Of a stretch of DNA of 26,487 nucleotides, positions 1-9,091 are shown piece by piece. The DNA lies in the NCBI GenBank assembly GCA_964425575.1, contig CAYRMN010000020.1, positions 1 to 26,487 on the forward strand, given 5' to 3'. The stretch is from CAYRMN01 sp964425575 (GTDB taxonomy: Bacteria > Patescibacteriota > Patescibacteriia > 2-12-FULL-60-25). The first letter of the stretch is position 1. Each line of letters starts with the position of its first letter. The notes beneath the pieces were generated by a model. It had not been told where the DNA came from. It searched no databases and saw nothing but the letters and a program-made list of their open reading frames with translations. Both the position numbers and the translations under genes were made by a program.

Positions 1-28
1 CGCCAGATGAGAACGTACAATACATGAT

Positions 29-104
29 GGCTCGGTAGCTCAGTTGGTAGAGCAGTGGCCTTTTAAGCCAACGGTCGTGGGTTCAATCCCCACCCGAGTC
101 ACCA
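29..104 (+). tRNA. tRNA-Lys (anticodon TTT)
   Basis: A 76-nt cloverleaf ending in an encoded CCA. The acceptor arm GGCTCGG pairs with CCGAGTC with one G-T wobble. The D arm GCTC/GAGC, the anticodon loop CTTTTAA and the T arm GTGGG/CCCAC with loop TTCAATC are all present. Position 34-36 reads TTT, so it decodes AAA/AAG lysine codons. A T-rich hairpin follows directly. The upper pair of the anticodon stem (G-A) is mismatched, the rest is normal. Confidence 0.95.
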
Positions 105-112
105 ATACAAAG

Positions 113-137
113 ATCCCCACACGGGGATTTTTGTTTT
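113..137 (+). terminator. Rho-independent terminator after tRNA-Lys
   Basis: Stem ATCCCC/GGGGAT with loop ACAC, followed by TTTTTGTTTTT. It starts 8 nt after the tRNA CCA end, so it probably ends the tRNA transcript. Confidence 0.85.
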
Positions 138-156
138 TAACAAAAGGTATATATTT

Positions 157-1137
157 TTACGCCGCTTCAACGAAATTCTTGTCTACCTTCCCCAATACCT
201 CTTTTACCTGTTCCAACGTGATCCTCGGCGTTTCTCCCGCGCTGTCATATCCCCAACATCGTCCGGAGCCAAAGGTGAAGGTGTTGGTCTGTGGTAGTTC
301 TTGCTGTAAATGCGCGATGGTCTCAGGAGAGACGTGATGGACAAATAATTTCTTTCCACCGTTCGAAGATACAATAAGTGGTTTTGTATCTTGATCTTCA
401 CGAATCGTGATATGACCGATCGCGCCTCGGATATCTCGCACATAGTCAGATTGTACGATGGTGTATCCGCGCCATTCTTGACGCGCCTCCCAGGCCTTCC
501 GTGCTTCCACTCCAATTTGATCAAAAACAGGATTGATCGCGCGAGAAAACTTCCCATTTAAATCCAGTACCGCGTTGATTTCTGGTTTTGTATATCCCTC
601 ATCGCGAAGACCCTGTACAAAACGATCATCAAAAATACCGAGCCCTCGCACTGTTTTTGGATCATATCCCCACCGTTCTAGCTCTTCGTCCGTAATCGCC
701 GCGTGAGATAAGAATTGCTCCAAAGAGCTTGGCTTGCGTTGTTTTGTGACGGGATCTGTTACACGATCAACAGGACCGTAGGTATGATGATCGATGATGT
801 GAACGTCTACACCACTCTCTCGAAGCGCCTTTTCAACATTCTCCCCAGGCATCTCAACAATCCATACTTCGTGTTTACGCGACGCAGCTAAAAGATGAAC
901 GAGATCTTTTTCGCGCTCAAGGCGTGCTCCATGCATCTGCTGCGAGCGGAGAGTTGTCATGCCCATCTTTTCTGCTAATAACAAAATCATGTGCGCCTCC
1001 GCATCATTGTCAGGGCATACGAGCAGCGTTCGCGCCCGACGCTCCAGGGCCGCCTCATGCTCATGTGAAGCGTCTGACTTCATACGCACCATTGATTCAG
1101 CTGGTGCAGGGATTTTCTCAAAACGAAATGAGGTCAT
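157..1137 (-). CDS. Divergent DHH-like phosphoesterase family protein
   Basis: A 326-residue soluble protein without signal peptide or membrane segment. Seen: a possible metal-binding CPDNDAEAH (residues 41-49) where DHH phosphoesterases carry the DHDADG motif, a clear IIDHH (residues 114-118) matching the family-defining DHH motif, FDD around 169-171, and GSGRCWGY near the C-terminus where the DHHA1 domain has its glycine-rich substrate loop. Known relatives (RecJ, NrnA, GdpP) hydrolyse phosphodiesters in single-stranded DNA, nano-RNA or cyclic dinucleotides with Mn2+. Several canonical residues are changed here, so substrate and even activity are open. ATG at 1137 is chosen; an in-frame TTG at 1173 would add 12 residues, and neither has a visible SD. 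It converges on the tRNA terminator and is divergent from the aldo/keto reductase gene. Confidence 0.6.
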   Translation of the reverse strand: MTSFRFEKIPAPAESMVRMKSDASHEHEAALERRARTLLVCPDNDAEAHMILLLAEKMGMTTLRSQQMHGARLEREKDLVHLLAASRKHEVWIVEMPGENVEKALRESGVDVHIIDHHTYGPVDRVTDPVTKQRKPSSLEQFLSHAAITDEELERWGYDPKTVRGLGIFDDRFVQGLRDEGYTKPEINAVLDLNGKFSRAINPVFDQIGVEARKAWEARQEWRGYTIVQSDYVRDIRGAIGHITIREDQDTKPLIVSSNGGKKLFVHHVSPETIAHLQQELPQTNTFTFGSGRCWGYDSAGETPRITLEQVKEVLGKVDKNFVEAA

Positions 1138-1214
1138 AAAATGGACGATATCAAACGTATATGAAAGAATCAATTTTGGTTGTCTTTCTCTATATCGAGG
1201 TTTCCTCTGAACCC

Positions 1215-1223
1215 TGCTATGCT
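1215..1223 (+). promoter_or_regulatory. Extended -10 promoter for the aldo/keto reductase
   Basis: TGCTATGCT is a textbook extended -10 (TGnTATnnT). It ends 10 nt before ATG 1234, so transcription should begin about 3 nt before that codon. No convincing -35 is seen. This placement argues against the upstream in-frame ATG at 1219, which lies inside the -10. Confidence 0.5.
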
Positions 1224-1233
1224 GACATTCACT

Positions 1234-2049
1234 ATGAGCTCACCTGTATTCTCTTCCCTCACCACAGTCCCACTCAATAATGGAGTCATTATGCCGAAAC
1301 TCGGCCTTGGTGTGTACGATATTCCCAAGGGAACAACAACCGAGCAGGCAGTTCTCTGGGCCTTAGAGGCAGGCTATCGGCTGATTGATACAGCCTCTTT
1401 TTATGGCAATGAAGCGGATGTGGGCAGAGCACTCACGAAAAGTGGCATCCCGCGCAATGATATCTTCATCACCACCAAACTGTGGCCAACGAATTTCTGG
1501 CGTGTCGAAGCAGCCTTTGAAAAAAGCCGTACGTTACTCGGAGTCGATCGTATTGATCTCTATCTCATCCACTGGCCCTCGATCGGAAAAGGACATGCCT
1601 GGAAGGTGCTCGAGCGACTCTATACCGAACAACGCATACGAGCCATTGGGGTAAGCAACTACTCCGTCGCGCAACTGGAGACGCTCCGCAAACACACGAT
1701 CATCGTTCCTGCGGTCAATCAAGTTGAGTTCAGTCCGTTCTGCTTTCGCAATGAATTGCTCCAGTACTGCCAAGCTCATGGAATCCAACTTGAGGCATAC
1801 AGTCCACTGACACGCGGAAAAAAACTCCATCAACCTATTATTGAGAGTCTTGCCGCATCCTATCACAAAACAACTGCGCAATTGCTCATTCGATGGTCAC
1901 TTCAACATGGACTCGTCGTTATCCCAAAAACGCAACATCAAGAACGCATGATCGAAAATAAAAACGTCTTTGATTTTGAAATTAATCAAGCAGATATGGC
2001 GACATTGGATGCACTCAACGAAAATTTTCACGCGCTATTCAGCAGATAA
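1234..2049 (+). CDS. Aldo/keto reductase
   Basis: A 271-residue cytosolic NADPH-dependent oxidoreductase of the AKR superfamily, (beta/alpha)8 barrel, of the length usual for the AKR5 and related prokaryotic groups. All four catalytic residues are visible: Asp52 (GYRLIDTA), Tyr57 (SFYGNE), Lys82 (TTKLWP) and His113 (LIHWP). The C-terminal IPKTQHQERMIEN segment is the usual cofactor-phosphate binding region (IPKS/R...N in relatives). Such enzymes reduce small aldehydes and ketones such as methylglyoxal or 2,5-diketo-gluconate; the substrate cannot be read from sequence. Start 1234 is chosen because an extended -10 ends 10 nt upstream; ATG 1219 and TTG 1180 are in-frame alternatives. The gene is followed by a hairpin with a T run and converges on znuB, 3 nt away. 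Confidence 0.92.
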   Translation: MSSPVFSSLTTVPLNNGVIMPKLGLGVYDIPKGTTTEQAVLWALEAGYRLIDTASFYGNEADVGRALTKSGIPRNDIFITTKLWPTNFWRVEAAFEKSRTLLGVDRIDLYLIHWPSIGKGHAWKVLERLYTEQRIRAIGVSNYSVAQLETLRKHTIIVPAVNQVEFSPFCFRNELLQYCQAHGIQLEAYSPLTRGKKLHQPIIESLAASYHKTTAQLLIRWSLQHGLVVIPKTQHQERMIENKNVFDFEINQADMATLDALNENFHALFSR

Positions 2050-2067
2050 GGGCTACGCCCCTTTTTT
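2048..2067 (+). terminator. Terminator of the aldo/keto reductase, overlapping the znuB 3' end
   Basis: GGGC/GCCC stem with loop TAC followed by a T run. It overlaps both the reductase stop and the last codons of the convergent znuB gene, a compact arrangement. Confidence 0.55.
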
Positions 2068-2853
2068 CGTCATAAAGCGAGCGGCAAACAGTGCAAGTGC
2101 GATGAGGACGATCGCTCCGCCGCTCGGAATATTCCAATAAAAAGAAACGACCAGCCCACTCACAACCGCAAAAACGGAAAAGAACACTGCATACATTGCT
2201 GTTTTAAAGAAACTTTTTCCAAATTGCATGGCCGTCAACACCGGAATAACCATCAGCGCACCGACAAGCAAAATACCGACAATACGCATGCTGAGCGAAA
2301 CGGTCATAGCAGCTAAGAGCATGAGCGTCGTGTTCAAAAATGACATGGGCAACCCGTTCGCTTTGGCGAGATCTTCGTCATACGATGCCAAAAAGAACTG
2401 CTTAAACAGCAACAATGTGGTCACGATGACCACAATCCCAAATCCTCCAATTAACACCAGATCTGCTGACGAAACTGTTGTAATACTTCCAAACAAAAAC
2501 GAAAAAATATTCACATTCAATCCATGCGACAATCCCAAAATCACAATCGCAAGCGCCAAACTGCCAGATAAAAATAACGCCAAGATAGATTCTCCAAATA
2601 ATTTTCGTTTCTCTCTCAATTTTTCCATGCTGATTGCGGCAACTGCAGAAGCTGCCAACGCCCCAATAACCGGGTGAACCCCCAATACAGCAGCCGTCGC
2701 CACGCCAACCAAAGACACGTGCGCGAGTGTATCGGCCAGCAATGAATATCGACGCACTACAAGAAAAATCCCAATCATGGGAGCAATAATTCCGATAAGC
2801 GTCCCGGCCAAAAAGGCCCGTTGCATGAAGTCGTACTGAAAAATCTCAAACAT
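2053..2853 (-). CDS. znuB: Zinc/manganese ABC transporter, permease (ABC-3 family)
   Basis: A 266-residue integral membrane protein with about eight hydrophobic segments spread over its length. It begins with an N-terminal segment typical of ZnuB/MntB permeases (FLAGTLIGIIAPMIGIFLVV) and carries ADTLAHVSLVGVA, the conserved motif that contacts the ATPase. It imports a divalent metal across the cytoplasmic membrane together with the ATPase and binding protein encoded upstream. It starts 5 nt after the ATPase stop, so it is the last gene of a three-gene operon. Whether the metal is zinc or manganese cannot be decided from the permease; the gene symbol is by closest family. Confidence 0.93.
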   Translation of the reverse strand: MFEIFQYDFMQRAFLAGTLIGIIAPMIGIFLVVRRYSLLADTLAHVSLVGVATAAVLGVHPVIGALAASAVAAISMEKLREKRKLFGESILALFLSGSLALAIVILGLSHGLNVNIFSFLFGSITTVSSADLVLIGGFGIVVIVTTLLLFKQFFLASYDEDLAKANGLPMSFLNTTLMLLAAMTVSLSMRIVGILLVGALMVIPVLTAMQFGKSFFKTAMYAVFFSVFAVVSGLVVSFYWNIPSGGAIVLIALALFAARFMTKKGA

Positions 2854-2858
2854 ACATG

Positions 2859-3614
2859 TTATGTCGTCTTGTGCAGGTGCGTGATATGCCCACCATATAA
2901 ATCATCCATTACATGTGGTTCATGCAGGAGCGATGGCTTTCCGAAGCACATCAAGCCTTTGTTTAAACACAAAATTGATTTCACTTCATCAGTAATGATA
3001 TCAACATCATGCGAAACAAACAGGATCGTGAGTGCATGATGCGTATTGAGTTCGCGCAGAAAAGAATAAAACTCTTTTTGTGTAGTCACATCAATACCGA
3101 CAAACGGTTCATCTAAAATCAAGATTCGTGGCTGACACGCCAATGCACGTGCCACATACACTCGCTGACGTTGGCCGCCCGAGAGCTCACTCATCAATCG
3201 GTCGGCGAGATCGCCAATATGCGCCATATCGAGCGCCTGCTGAATTGCGACTTGATCTGAGGCGTGGAGTCGATGGAATATACCGATCTTCGCCGTTAAT
3301 CCGCTTTCAACCACCTCAGATACTGTCGCTGGAAACGCGACGCTGTCTTGAGCGATCCGTTGTGGTACATATCCAATCTCAAACTTTTTCTTACAATCCG
3401 CAATTGGAATACCATCGATCTTTACAGCACCCGACTGAGCCTGAAGTAAGCCAACAAGGATTTTTAGCAGCGTGGTTTTTCCTCCTCCATTTGGTCCAAC
3501 AATCCCAACATAATCTCCTTTCTCAATCTTGAATGAAACGCGCTCTAACACCTGATGTCCTTCATAGGCAAAGCTTAGATCATGGACGTCGATCAACGGT
3601 GGTTTTATTGACAT
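2859..3614 (-). CDS. znuC: Zinc/manganese ABC transporter, ATP-binding protein
   Basis: A 251-residue ABC ATPase with every motif intact: Walker A GPNGGGKTT (40-48), Q-loop at GYVPQ (81-85), signature LSGGQRQR (144-151), Walker B ILILDEPF (164-171) and H-loop His202. It powers metal uptake on the inner face of the membrane. Its start overlaps the end of the binding-protein gene by 10 nt, which implies translational coupling, and the permease gene follows after 5 nt. The PNGGGKTT form of Walker A (GGGKT rather than GSGKT) is typical of the metal-importing class. Confidence 0.94.
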   Translation of the reverse strand: MSIKPPLIDVHDLSFAYEGHQVLERVSFKIEKGDYVGIVGPNGGGKTTLLKILVGLLQAQSGAVKIDGIPIADCKKKFEIGYVPQRIAQDSVAFPATVSEVVESGLTAKIGIFHRLHASDQVAIQQALDMAHIGDLADRLMSELSGGQRQRVYVARALACQPRILILDEPFVGIDVTTQKEFYSFLRELNTHHALTILFVSHDVDIITDEVKSILCLNKGLMCFGKPSLLHEPHVMDDLYGGHITHLHKTT

Positions 3615-4540
3615 ACCAATGCACGTCGTAAATTGATTAAATTATCTTCCATCAAGTGAATATAGTCTTTTCCCGCACGCATCTCGTCCGTCGTACGTCC
3701 CTCAATGGGATTCAAGACAAGCGTCTTGGCGCCAACCTCATTCGCAATCGTTTGTGCAAGTTTTGGATGCACCAATGTTTCAAAAAATATATATTGGATA
3801 TGATCGCTCTTTGCAAGCCTGATAAGCTCCGCCATTTTTTGCGGTGAAGGATCGTCTTCAGGCGATAGTCCCTGAATAAAGCGCGATGAAAACCCATACC
3901 GATGACTCAAGTACTGAAAGGCGTTATGCGACGTAATAATTTCCTTCTGTTCGCACCGCGCTAAACCATCTCGATAGTGCTGATCGAGGGCATGGAGTTG
4001 CTGAAGATAGATATCGCGATTCTGAGCGAACGCCTGCGCATGGGCTGGCTCCGCCTGCATTAACGCTTCCGCAATCAGTTCAACTTCACGCCCTGCATGC
4101 ACCGGATCGAGCCAAAAATGCGGATCAAGCGGGCCGGTTTCGGAATCAGCCACGGTCGTTGATGCAGACTCCACATAATCACTCATGCGCAGAAAAAGGA
4201 TGCCTTTTGAGGTCAATTCATCTTTCAGCTTATCAGCCCACGCATCAAGACCATTTCCATTGCTAAGGATGATATTTGCACGATGCACCTTTACCAAATC
4301 TTGCGGCGTCGGCTCGTAATCATGCGGCTCAGCTCCAGACGGCGTAATCGTTACGACATCAACATGCTCGCCACCGACATGAGAGGCAAAATCGGCCAAG
4401 GGATAGATACTTGCCACCACAGAAATCTTTGGACGAGCAGTGTCGAGCACGACTGGTTTTCCAATACCTGTTTGAGATATGACAAAGTGCACCCCTCCAA
4501 GAAGGAGTGCGGCAATTACAAGAAAAAGAACTTTTTTCAT
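3605..4540 (-). CDS. znuA: Zinc/manganese ABC transporter, substrate-binding protein
   Basis: A 311-residue cluster A-I metal-binding protein. Residues 1-22 form a signal or membrane-anchor sequence (MKKVLFLVIAALLLGG) without a lipobox cysteine. Likely metal ligands are His73 in GAEPHDYEP, His141 in DPHFWLDP, His205 in SHNAF and an acidic residue in LNPIEG (Glu280). The His-rich loop often seen in dedicated zinc proteins is missing from the 120-140 region, so manganese is an alternative substrate. It is the first gene of the operon. A sigma-70 type promoter lies immediately upstream and would leave only about a 4-nt leader with no SD. Confidence 0.93.
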   Translation of the reverse strand: MKKVLFLVIAALLLGGVHFVISQTGIGKPVVLDTARPKISVVASIYPLADFASHVGGEHVDVVTITPSGAEPHDYEPTPQDLVKVHRANIILSNGNGLDAWADKLKDELTSKGILFLRMSDYVESASTTVADSETGPLDPHFWLDPVHAGREVELIAEALMQAEPAHAQAFAQNRDIYLQQLHALDQHYRDGLARCEQKEIITSHNAFQYLSHRYGFSSRFIQGLSPEDDPSPQKMAELIRLAKSDHIQYIFFETLVHPKLAQTIANEVGAKTLVLNPIEGRTTDEMRAGKDYIHLMEDNLINLRRALVCQ

Positions 4541-4551
4541 CTATAAGAGAG

Positions 4552-4580
4552 AGCATACCCTGGAGATCTTGGTATGGCAA
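4552..4580 (-). promoter_or_regulatory. Promoter of the metal importer operon
   Basis: On the minus strand, -35 TTGCCA (4575-4580), a 17-nt spacer, then -10 TATGCT (4552-4557). Eleven nt separate the -10 from the znuA ATG, so the transcript should be leaderless or nearly so. No Zur- or MntR-like palindrome was recognised. Confidence 0.6.
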
Positions 4581-4610
4581 AATATGCTACCCTATTCACA
4601 CCGTGATTGT

Positions 4611-5357
4611 ATGCCCTATATACGTGAGTATTCTCCCCTAACATCACAAGAACTGCGACAGCTTGCATACAAACGACGGTACAAACAAGATGCGCCAAAG
4701 TGGAATGACTCAATGATATTGTTAACCAATCTCGTGCAGCGGCATCTTCCCTGTCCCCAACCACGTGTCCTCGATATTGGCTGCGGGCATGGCAACTTCG
4801 TGATTGATGAGCTGAACGCACTGCTTGGAGAACGAATTGGATTGGACGTAGATCGGGCTGCAACAACAGGAAATACAAGCGTTCATCATGTCGTCATCAA
4901 CACCTCACCGTCGCTCCCCTTTCATGATCAGGAATTTGACCTTGTTCTTTCCCTCTGGGTTCTGGAACATATACAACATCCCACACTCCTCTTTCAAGAG
5001 ATTGATCGTATCTTAAAGCCAGGCGGCATCTTTTGTTTCGTGACGCCAAACAAAAACAGCGCACTCATTAGAGCACGCCGTCTTGTACACAAACGGTTTG
5101 CCTCATTCATTCTTTCTCGTCTCTACGGTCGTGAGGACGATGACATTTTTCCAGTGTATTACCGAGCCAATTCGCTCAATGATCTAAGAGCCTTAGCAGA
5201 AAAAACGCATCTATCCATCGAAACGCTGATTGAAAACACTGATCCTTCATACACGTCATTCAATGAGAGCACCTATCGTGTATCTCGAGGCCTCACGCAA
5301 CACGGTGGCTCTCTTTTTAGACCTCATCTTGTCGGAATCTTTAAGAAACCCCTATAA
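4611..5357 (+). CDS. SAM-dependent class I methyltransferase
   Basis: A 248-residue cytosolic protein of the methyltransferase-11 type. Motif I VLDIGCGHGNF (53-63) binds S-adenosylmethionine, GLDVDRA follows as the acidic loop at the end of strand 2, then FDLVLSLWVLEHIQHP and LKPGGIFCFVTPN as motifs IV and post-IV. The acceptor is not predictable; the plain domain layout is seen in ubiquinone/lipid, sugar and small-molecule methyltransferases. ATG 4611 is taken because conserved sequence begins shortly after it. In-frame ATG 4584 and the far upstream 4479, which lies inside the znuA coding region, are less likely. It is divergent from the metal importer, with only about 70 nt in between. A palindromic repeat block follows. 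Confidence 0.85.
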   Translation: MPYIREYSPLTSQELRQLAYKRRYKQDAPKWNDSMILLTNLVQRHLPCPQPRVLDIGCGHGNFVIDELNALLGERIGLDVDRAATTGNTSVHHVVINTSPSLPFHDQEFDLVLSLWVLEHIQHPTLLFQEIDRILKPGGIFCFVTPNKNSALIRARRLVHKRFASFILSRLYGREDDDIFPVYYRANSLNDLRALAEKTHLSIETLIENTDPSYTSFNESTYRVSRGLTQHGGSLFRPHLVGIFKKPL

Positions 5358-5380
5358 CTCACCGGACTGGACTCAGCCTT

Positions 5381-5577
5381 AGCTTTCCAAGGGACGGGCT
5401 TCCCGGGGCTTGGGGGCGCCTGCCTGTTTGAGCGATCTAGCGCAGATCAGCTTCAGCTGATCCAAGCGTTGAGCAGCCTGTCCGCCTTAGGCGGAAGGTC
5501 AGCCGCCCCCACCCCGCTGCTCGCGAGCGGCGGGGTTGGTACTTTTGCGATTTGGCAAAAAGTACACCCCCTGAGCG
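5381..5577. repeat. Compound palindromic intergenic repeat block
   Basis: About 200 nt without coding signal but rich in nested inverted repeats: GATCAGC/GCTGATC near 5443-5461, GTCCGCC/GGCGGA near 5480-5492, the pair TGGGGGCGCCTGCC-like left arm (around 5410) against a right arm ending in GCCGCCCCCA (around 5508), CCCCGC...GCGGGG around 5512-5537, and TACTTTT...AAAAAGTA at about 5540-5564. It lies between convergent genes and may also end both transcripts. Confidence 0.6.
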
Positions 5578-5587
5578 GATCAAAAAA

Positions 5588-6220
5588 TTAGCGAACAAAC
5601 TCCACCACTTCCTCAAACGCCCGGCGCACCTTTGGCCGCTCAGCTCCAGAATCTTGTCCACGATACCCAAGTGCTAACATGGTTGTTGCGGTGAGATGAT
5701 TCTCCGTCAATCCGAGCACTGCATCGACCTTATGAGGCATAAATCCTTCCATTGGACCTGCATCAACTCCGAGCAACGCCGCGGTTTCAACCATGATTCC
5801 AAGCGGGATGTACACCTGCGAACGAATCCATGCATCAAGTTCCTCATCTGAACGTCCGGCAACCGCGCCAGAAACCATTTGTTTCAGTCCATCTAAATTT
5901 GATGCGTCAACATGCTGCTGGGCAGCCGTACGCTCAATCAGCTCGTCTGCGATGTGTTCGCGCGCATCTGTACGTCGAGCGATGACGACAAGATGTGAAG
6001 CGTCGGTAATCTTTGGTTGGTCAAAACCGACCGCACGGATCTTTGCTCGAATGTCTGGATTTTCAATGACAAAAAACTTCCAAGGCTCAATCCCAAATGA
6101 GCTTGGAGCGAGTCGTCCGCTTTCTAAAATCGTCATCAAATCTTCCTGAGAAACTTTCTTTTGAGGATCGAAAACGCGTGTAGCAAAGCGCCATTGCATG
6201 GCTTGAGAAATGGTATTCAT
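5588..6220 (-). CDS. Nitroreductase family protein (FMN-dependent, NfsB-like)
   Basis: A 210-residue cytosolic flavoprotein of the nitroreductase fold, close to the usual 200-220 residues. The N-terminal WRFATRVFDPQKKVS matches the FMN-phosphate binding RRS/T-R-F segment, ESGRLAPSSFGIEPWKFFV (residues about 34-52) is the conserved FMN-contacting helix and strand, and the C-terminal LALGYRGQD...RPKVRR completes the FMN site. DAGPMEGFMP is the typical NfsB-type loop. Relatives reduce nitroaromatics, quinones or enones with NAD(P)H; the natural substrate is not known. The ATG follows an extended -10 after 12 nt with no SD. The gene ends next to a palindromic repeat block. Confidence 0.93.
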   Translation of the reverse strand: MNTISQAMQWRFATRVFDPQKKVSQEDLMTILESGRLAPSSFGIEPWKFFVIENPDIRAKIRAVGFDQPKITDASHLVVIARRTDAREHIADELIERTAAQQHVDASNLDGLKQMVSGAVAGRSDEELDAWIRSQVYIPLGIMVETAALLGVDAGPMEGFMPHKVDAVLGLTENHLTATTMLALGYRGQDSGAERPKVRRAFEEVVEFVR

Positions 6221-6232
6221 AGATGTTTTCGT

Positions 6233-6241
6233 ATGATAGCA
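6233..6241 (-). promoter_or_regulatory. Extended -10 promoter of the nitroreductase gene
   Basis: TGCTATCAT on the minus strand fits TGnTATnnT. It ends 12 nt before the ATG, giving an expected leader of about 6 nt. No good -35 is visible at the right distance. Confidence 0.5.
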
Positions 6242-6258
6242 CGCTAGGGAAATCGAAG

Positions 6259-6343
6259 TACCCCCTCTAGCTCCTTCTAGTTTAGGGGGGGAATCCGATC
6301 TGTTTCAATCCCCCTCCTAGGCTAGGAGGGGTTAGGGGAGGTA
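6259..6343. repeat. Palindromic intergenic repeat, CCCCTCC/GGAGGGG type
   Basis: Outer arms TACCCCCTC and GAGG-TA face each other over 85 nt. Inside is the smaller perfect hairpin CCCCTCCTAG/CTAGGAGGGG. It sits between the nitroreductase promoter and the 3' end of the sigma factor gene. Confidence 0.65.
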
Positions 6344-6360
6344 TTTTCCATGCATAACGA

Positions 6361-6394
6361 AGACCCCGCCGGCAAAGAAATGCCTGACGGGGTC
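6361..6394 (-). terminator. Hairpin downstream of the sigma factor gene
   Basis: GACCCCG/CGGGGTC closes a 34-nt structure with an inner GGCA/TGCC pairing. The tail on the minus strand is not T-rich, so it may be a weak terminator or a transcript-protecting hairpin. Its G+C-rich style matches the sigma gene it follows. Confidence 0.45.
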
Positions 6395-6468
6395 GTTGCG
6401 AAGCGGTAGGATTGAAATGTGCGTCATGGGGAACGCTGCTTCGCTTGAGGGTGGGGATGATGCGCGGT

Positions 6469-8004
<1,536 letters not shown>

Positions 8005-8009
8005 AAACA

Positions 8010-8016
8010 CCTCCCT
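8010..8016 (-). promoter_or_regulatory. Strong Shine-Dalgarno deciding the sigma factor start
   Basis: AGGGAGG on the minus strand, 5 nt before ATG 8004. The upstream in-frame GTG at 8010 overlaps this site and is unlikely. Most protein genes around it have no SD. Confidence 0.8.
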
Positions 8017-8136
8017 ATGTTTTCAAACACTATTCTACAGGCGTTAACCTGAACGCAGCGTTGTGCCACGATGATGGAAACCTAGCAAAAAAACCACCAT
8101 ATGTCAAGTTTACTAATCTTTCCTATTCCCATAGAT

Positions 8137-8208
8137 GTAGGGGCGCATGCCATGCGCTCTCTGGCATGTCGACTCGTCGATCGAAGGGCGTGTGGCACAC
8201 GCCCTTAC
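8137..8208. repeat. Palindromic intergenic repeat, GTAGGGGCG family, copy 1
   Basis: Arms GTAGGGGCG and CGCCCTTAC enclose GGCATGTCG and a CGATCGA core. The same arms and the same two core words recur in the opposite orientation at 11864-11935. Confidence 0.75.
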
Positions 8209-8227
8209 GCAAATTCTATCGATCAAG

Positions 8228-8250
8228 ATTCCCGCCTTTGCGGGAATGAC
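8228..8250. repeat. Short hairpin repeat ATTCCCGC/GCGGGAAT
   Basis: A perfect 8-bp stem with loop CTTT, followed by GAC. Elements of this ATTCCCGC...GCGGGAATGAC form are widely dispersed in many bacterial genomes. Only one copy lies in this window. Confidence 0.65.
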
Positions 8251-8257
8251 AGGCTCA

Positions 8258-8286
8258 TTCAAAAACCACCCAAACCATGTCATACT
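8258..8286 (+). promoter_or_regulatory. Putative promoter of the ABC-2 exporter genes
   Basis: TTCAAA (8258-8263), a 17-nt spacer, then CATACT (8281-8286) with TG one base upstream of it. Only 7 nt lie between the -10 and ATG 8294, which points to a leaderless message. Confidence 0.45.
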
Positions 8287-8293
8287 TTCCCTC

Positions 8294-9091
8294 ATGTCTT
8301 ATTCCGGCACATTTCGCAAAGGTTTTTCCATGGCGCTTTCTCAGGAGATGATGTATCGCATCAATTTTTTAGTTGGCCGGATTCGTGAATTCATCGTCTT
8401 TGCGTCTCTGCTCTTTTTGTACTCTGCTATTCCACGAGGCATTGGTGGATACTCACAATCACATTTACTCACTTATACACTTCTCAGCGCCCTTGTGTCT
8501 GCTCCGATTTTTGTCTATGGCATGCACACCATGGGTGAAGAAATTGCGATGGGTGAACTCTCAAATTACCTCCTTCGTCCTATTGGATATTTTCGCTATT
8601 GGACGGGACGTATTTTTGCAACCCGCCTCTTAACGGGTCTGAGTGGCCTCGTGAGTCTCACTATCCTCACGATGCTTTTTTCTAAACAAGCTCTGCTTGA
8701 AACGATCACCTGGTCTTCTCTCGAAAAAGCGAGTCTCTTATTGATAGGTTCGCTCATCCTCATTCAAGAAATTGATTTTATCGGAGCGTTTCTTTCTTTC
8801 TGGACCCCGCGCGGTCATGGCCCTCGCTGGTTTGTCACCATTGCTGTGACCTTTTTATCCGGTAGTTACATTCCATTACAACTTTTGCCCACTCCAGTTC
8901 AAAATGTCTTATCGTTCACACCGTTTCCTTCACTCGTGTACGCACCTGTGAGCGCTGCCGTGAACCATCCGACCTGGACTGAACTTGCTCCAACCTTCGG
9001 CATACAATGGATGTGGATTGGATGCTGCGCGCTCCTCGTTGTGCTTCTCTGGAGACAAGGACTCAAACGCTATGCCGCCTATGGAAACTAA
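8294..9091 (+). CDS. ABC-2 type exporter permease 1 (DUF990-like)
   Basis: A 265-residue membrane protein with about six hydrophobic segments and a short cytosolic N-terminus. The arrangement of a permease, a second permease and a DUF990-associated ATPase is that of the ABC2_membrane_6 family; segments such as MGELSNYLLRPIGYF (family: E...G.L...LLRP) and FLSGSYIPLQLLP (family: SG...PL..LP) agree with it. It would form one half of a heterodimeric channel. Substrates of this family are poorly known; export of toxic organic compounds has been reported for relatives. ATG 8294 is preferred over longer in-frame starts, because those would translate the repeats at 8137-8250. The stop lies 20 nt inside the next gene. 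Confidence 0.85.
   Translation: MSYSGTFRKGFSMALSQEMMYRINFLVGRIREFIVFASLLFLYSAIPRGIGGYSQSHLLTYTLLSALVSAPIFVYGMHTMGEEIAMGELSNYLLRPIGYFRYWTGRIFATRLLTGLSGLVSLTILTMLFSKQALLETITWSSLEKASLLLIGSLILIQEIDFIGAFLSFWTPRGHGPRWFVTIAVTFLSGSYIPLQLLPTPVQNVLSFTPFPSLVYAPVSAAVNHPTWTELAPTFGIQWMWIGCCALLVVLLWRQGLKRYAAYGN

Noticed and set aside
157..1173. TTG start at 1173 for the DHH-like protein
   Set aside because: There is no SD for TTG and the extra 12 residues show no conserved character; ATG 1137 is simpler, but the evidence is thin.
8147..8293. N-terminal extension of ABC-2 permease 1
   Set aside because: It would translate two repeat elements, and promoter-like sequence precedes ATG 8294.
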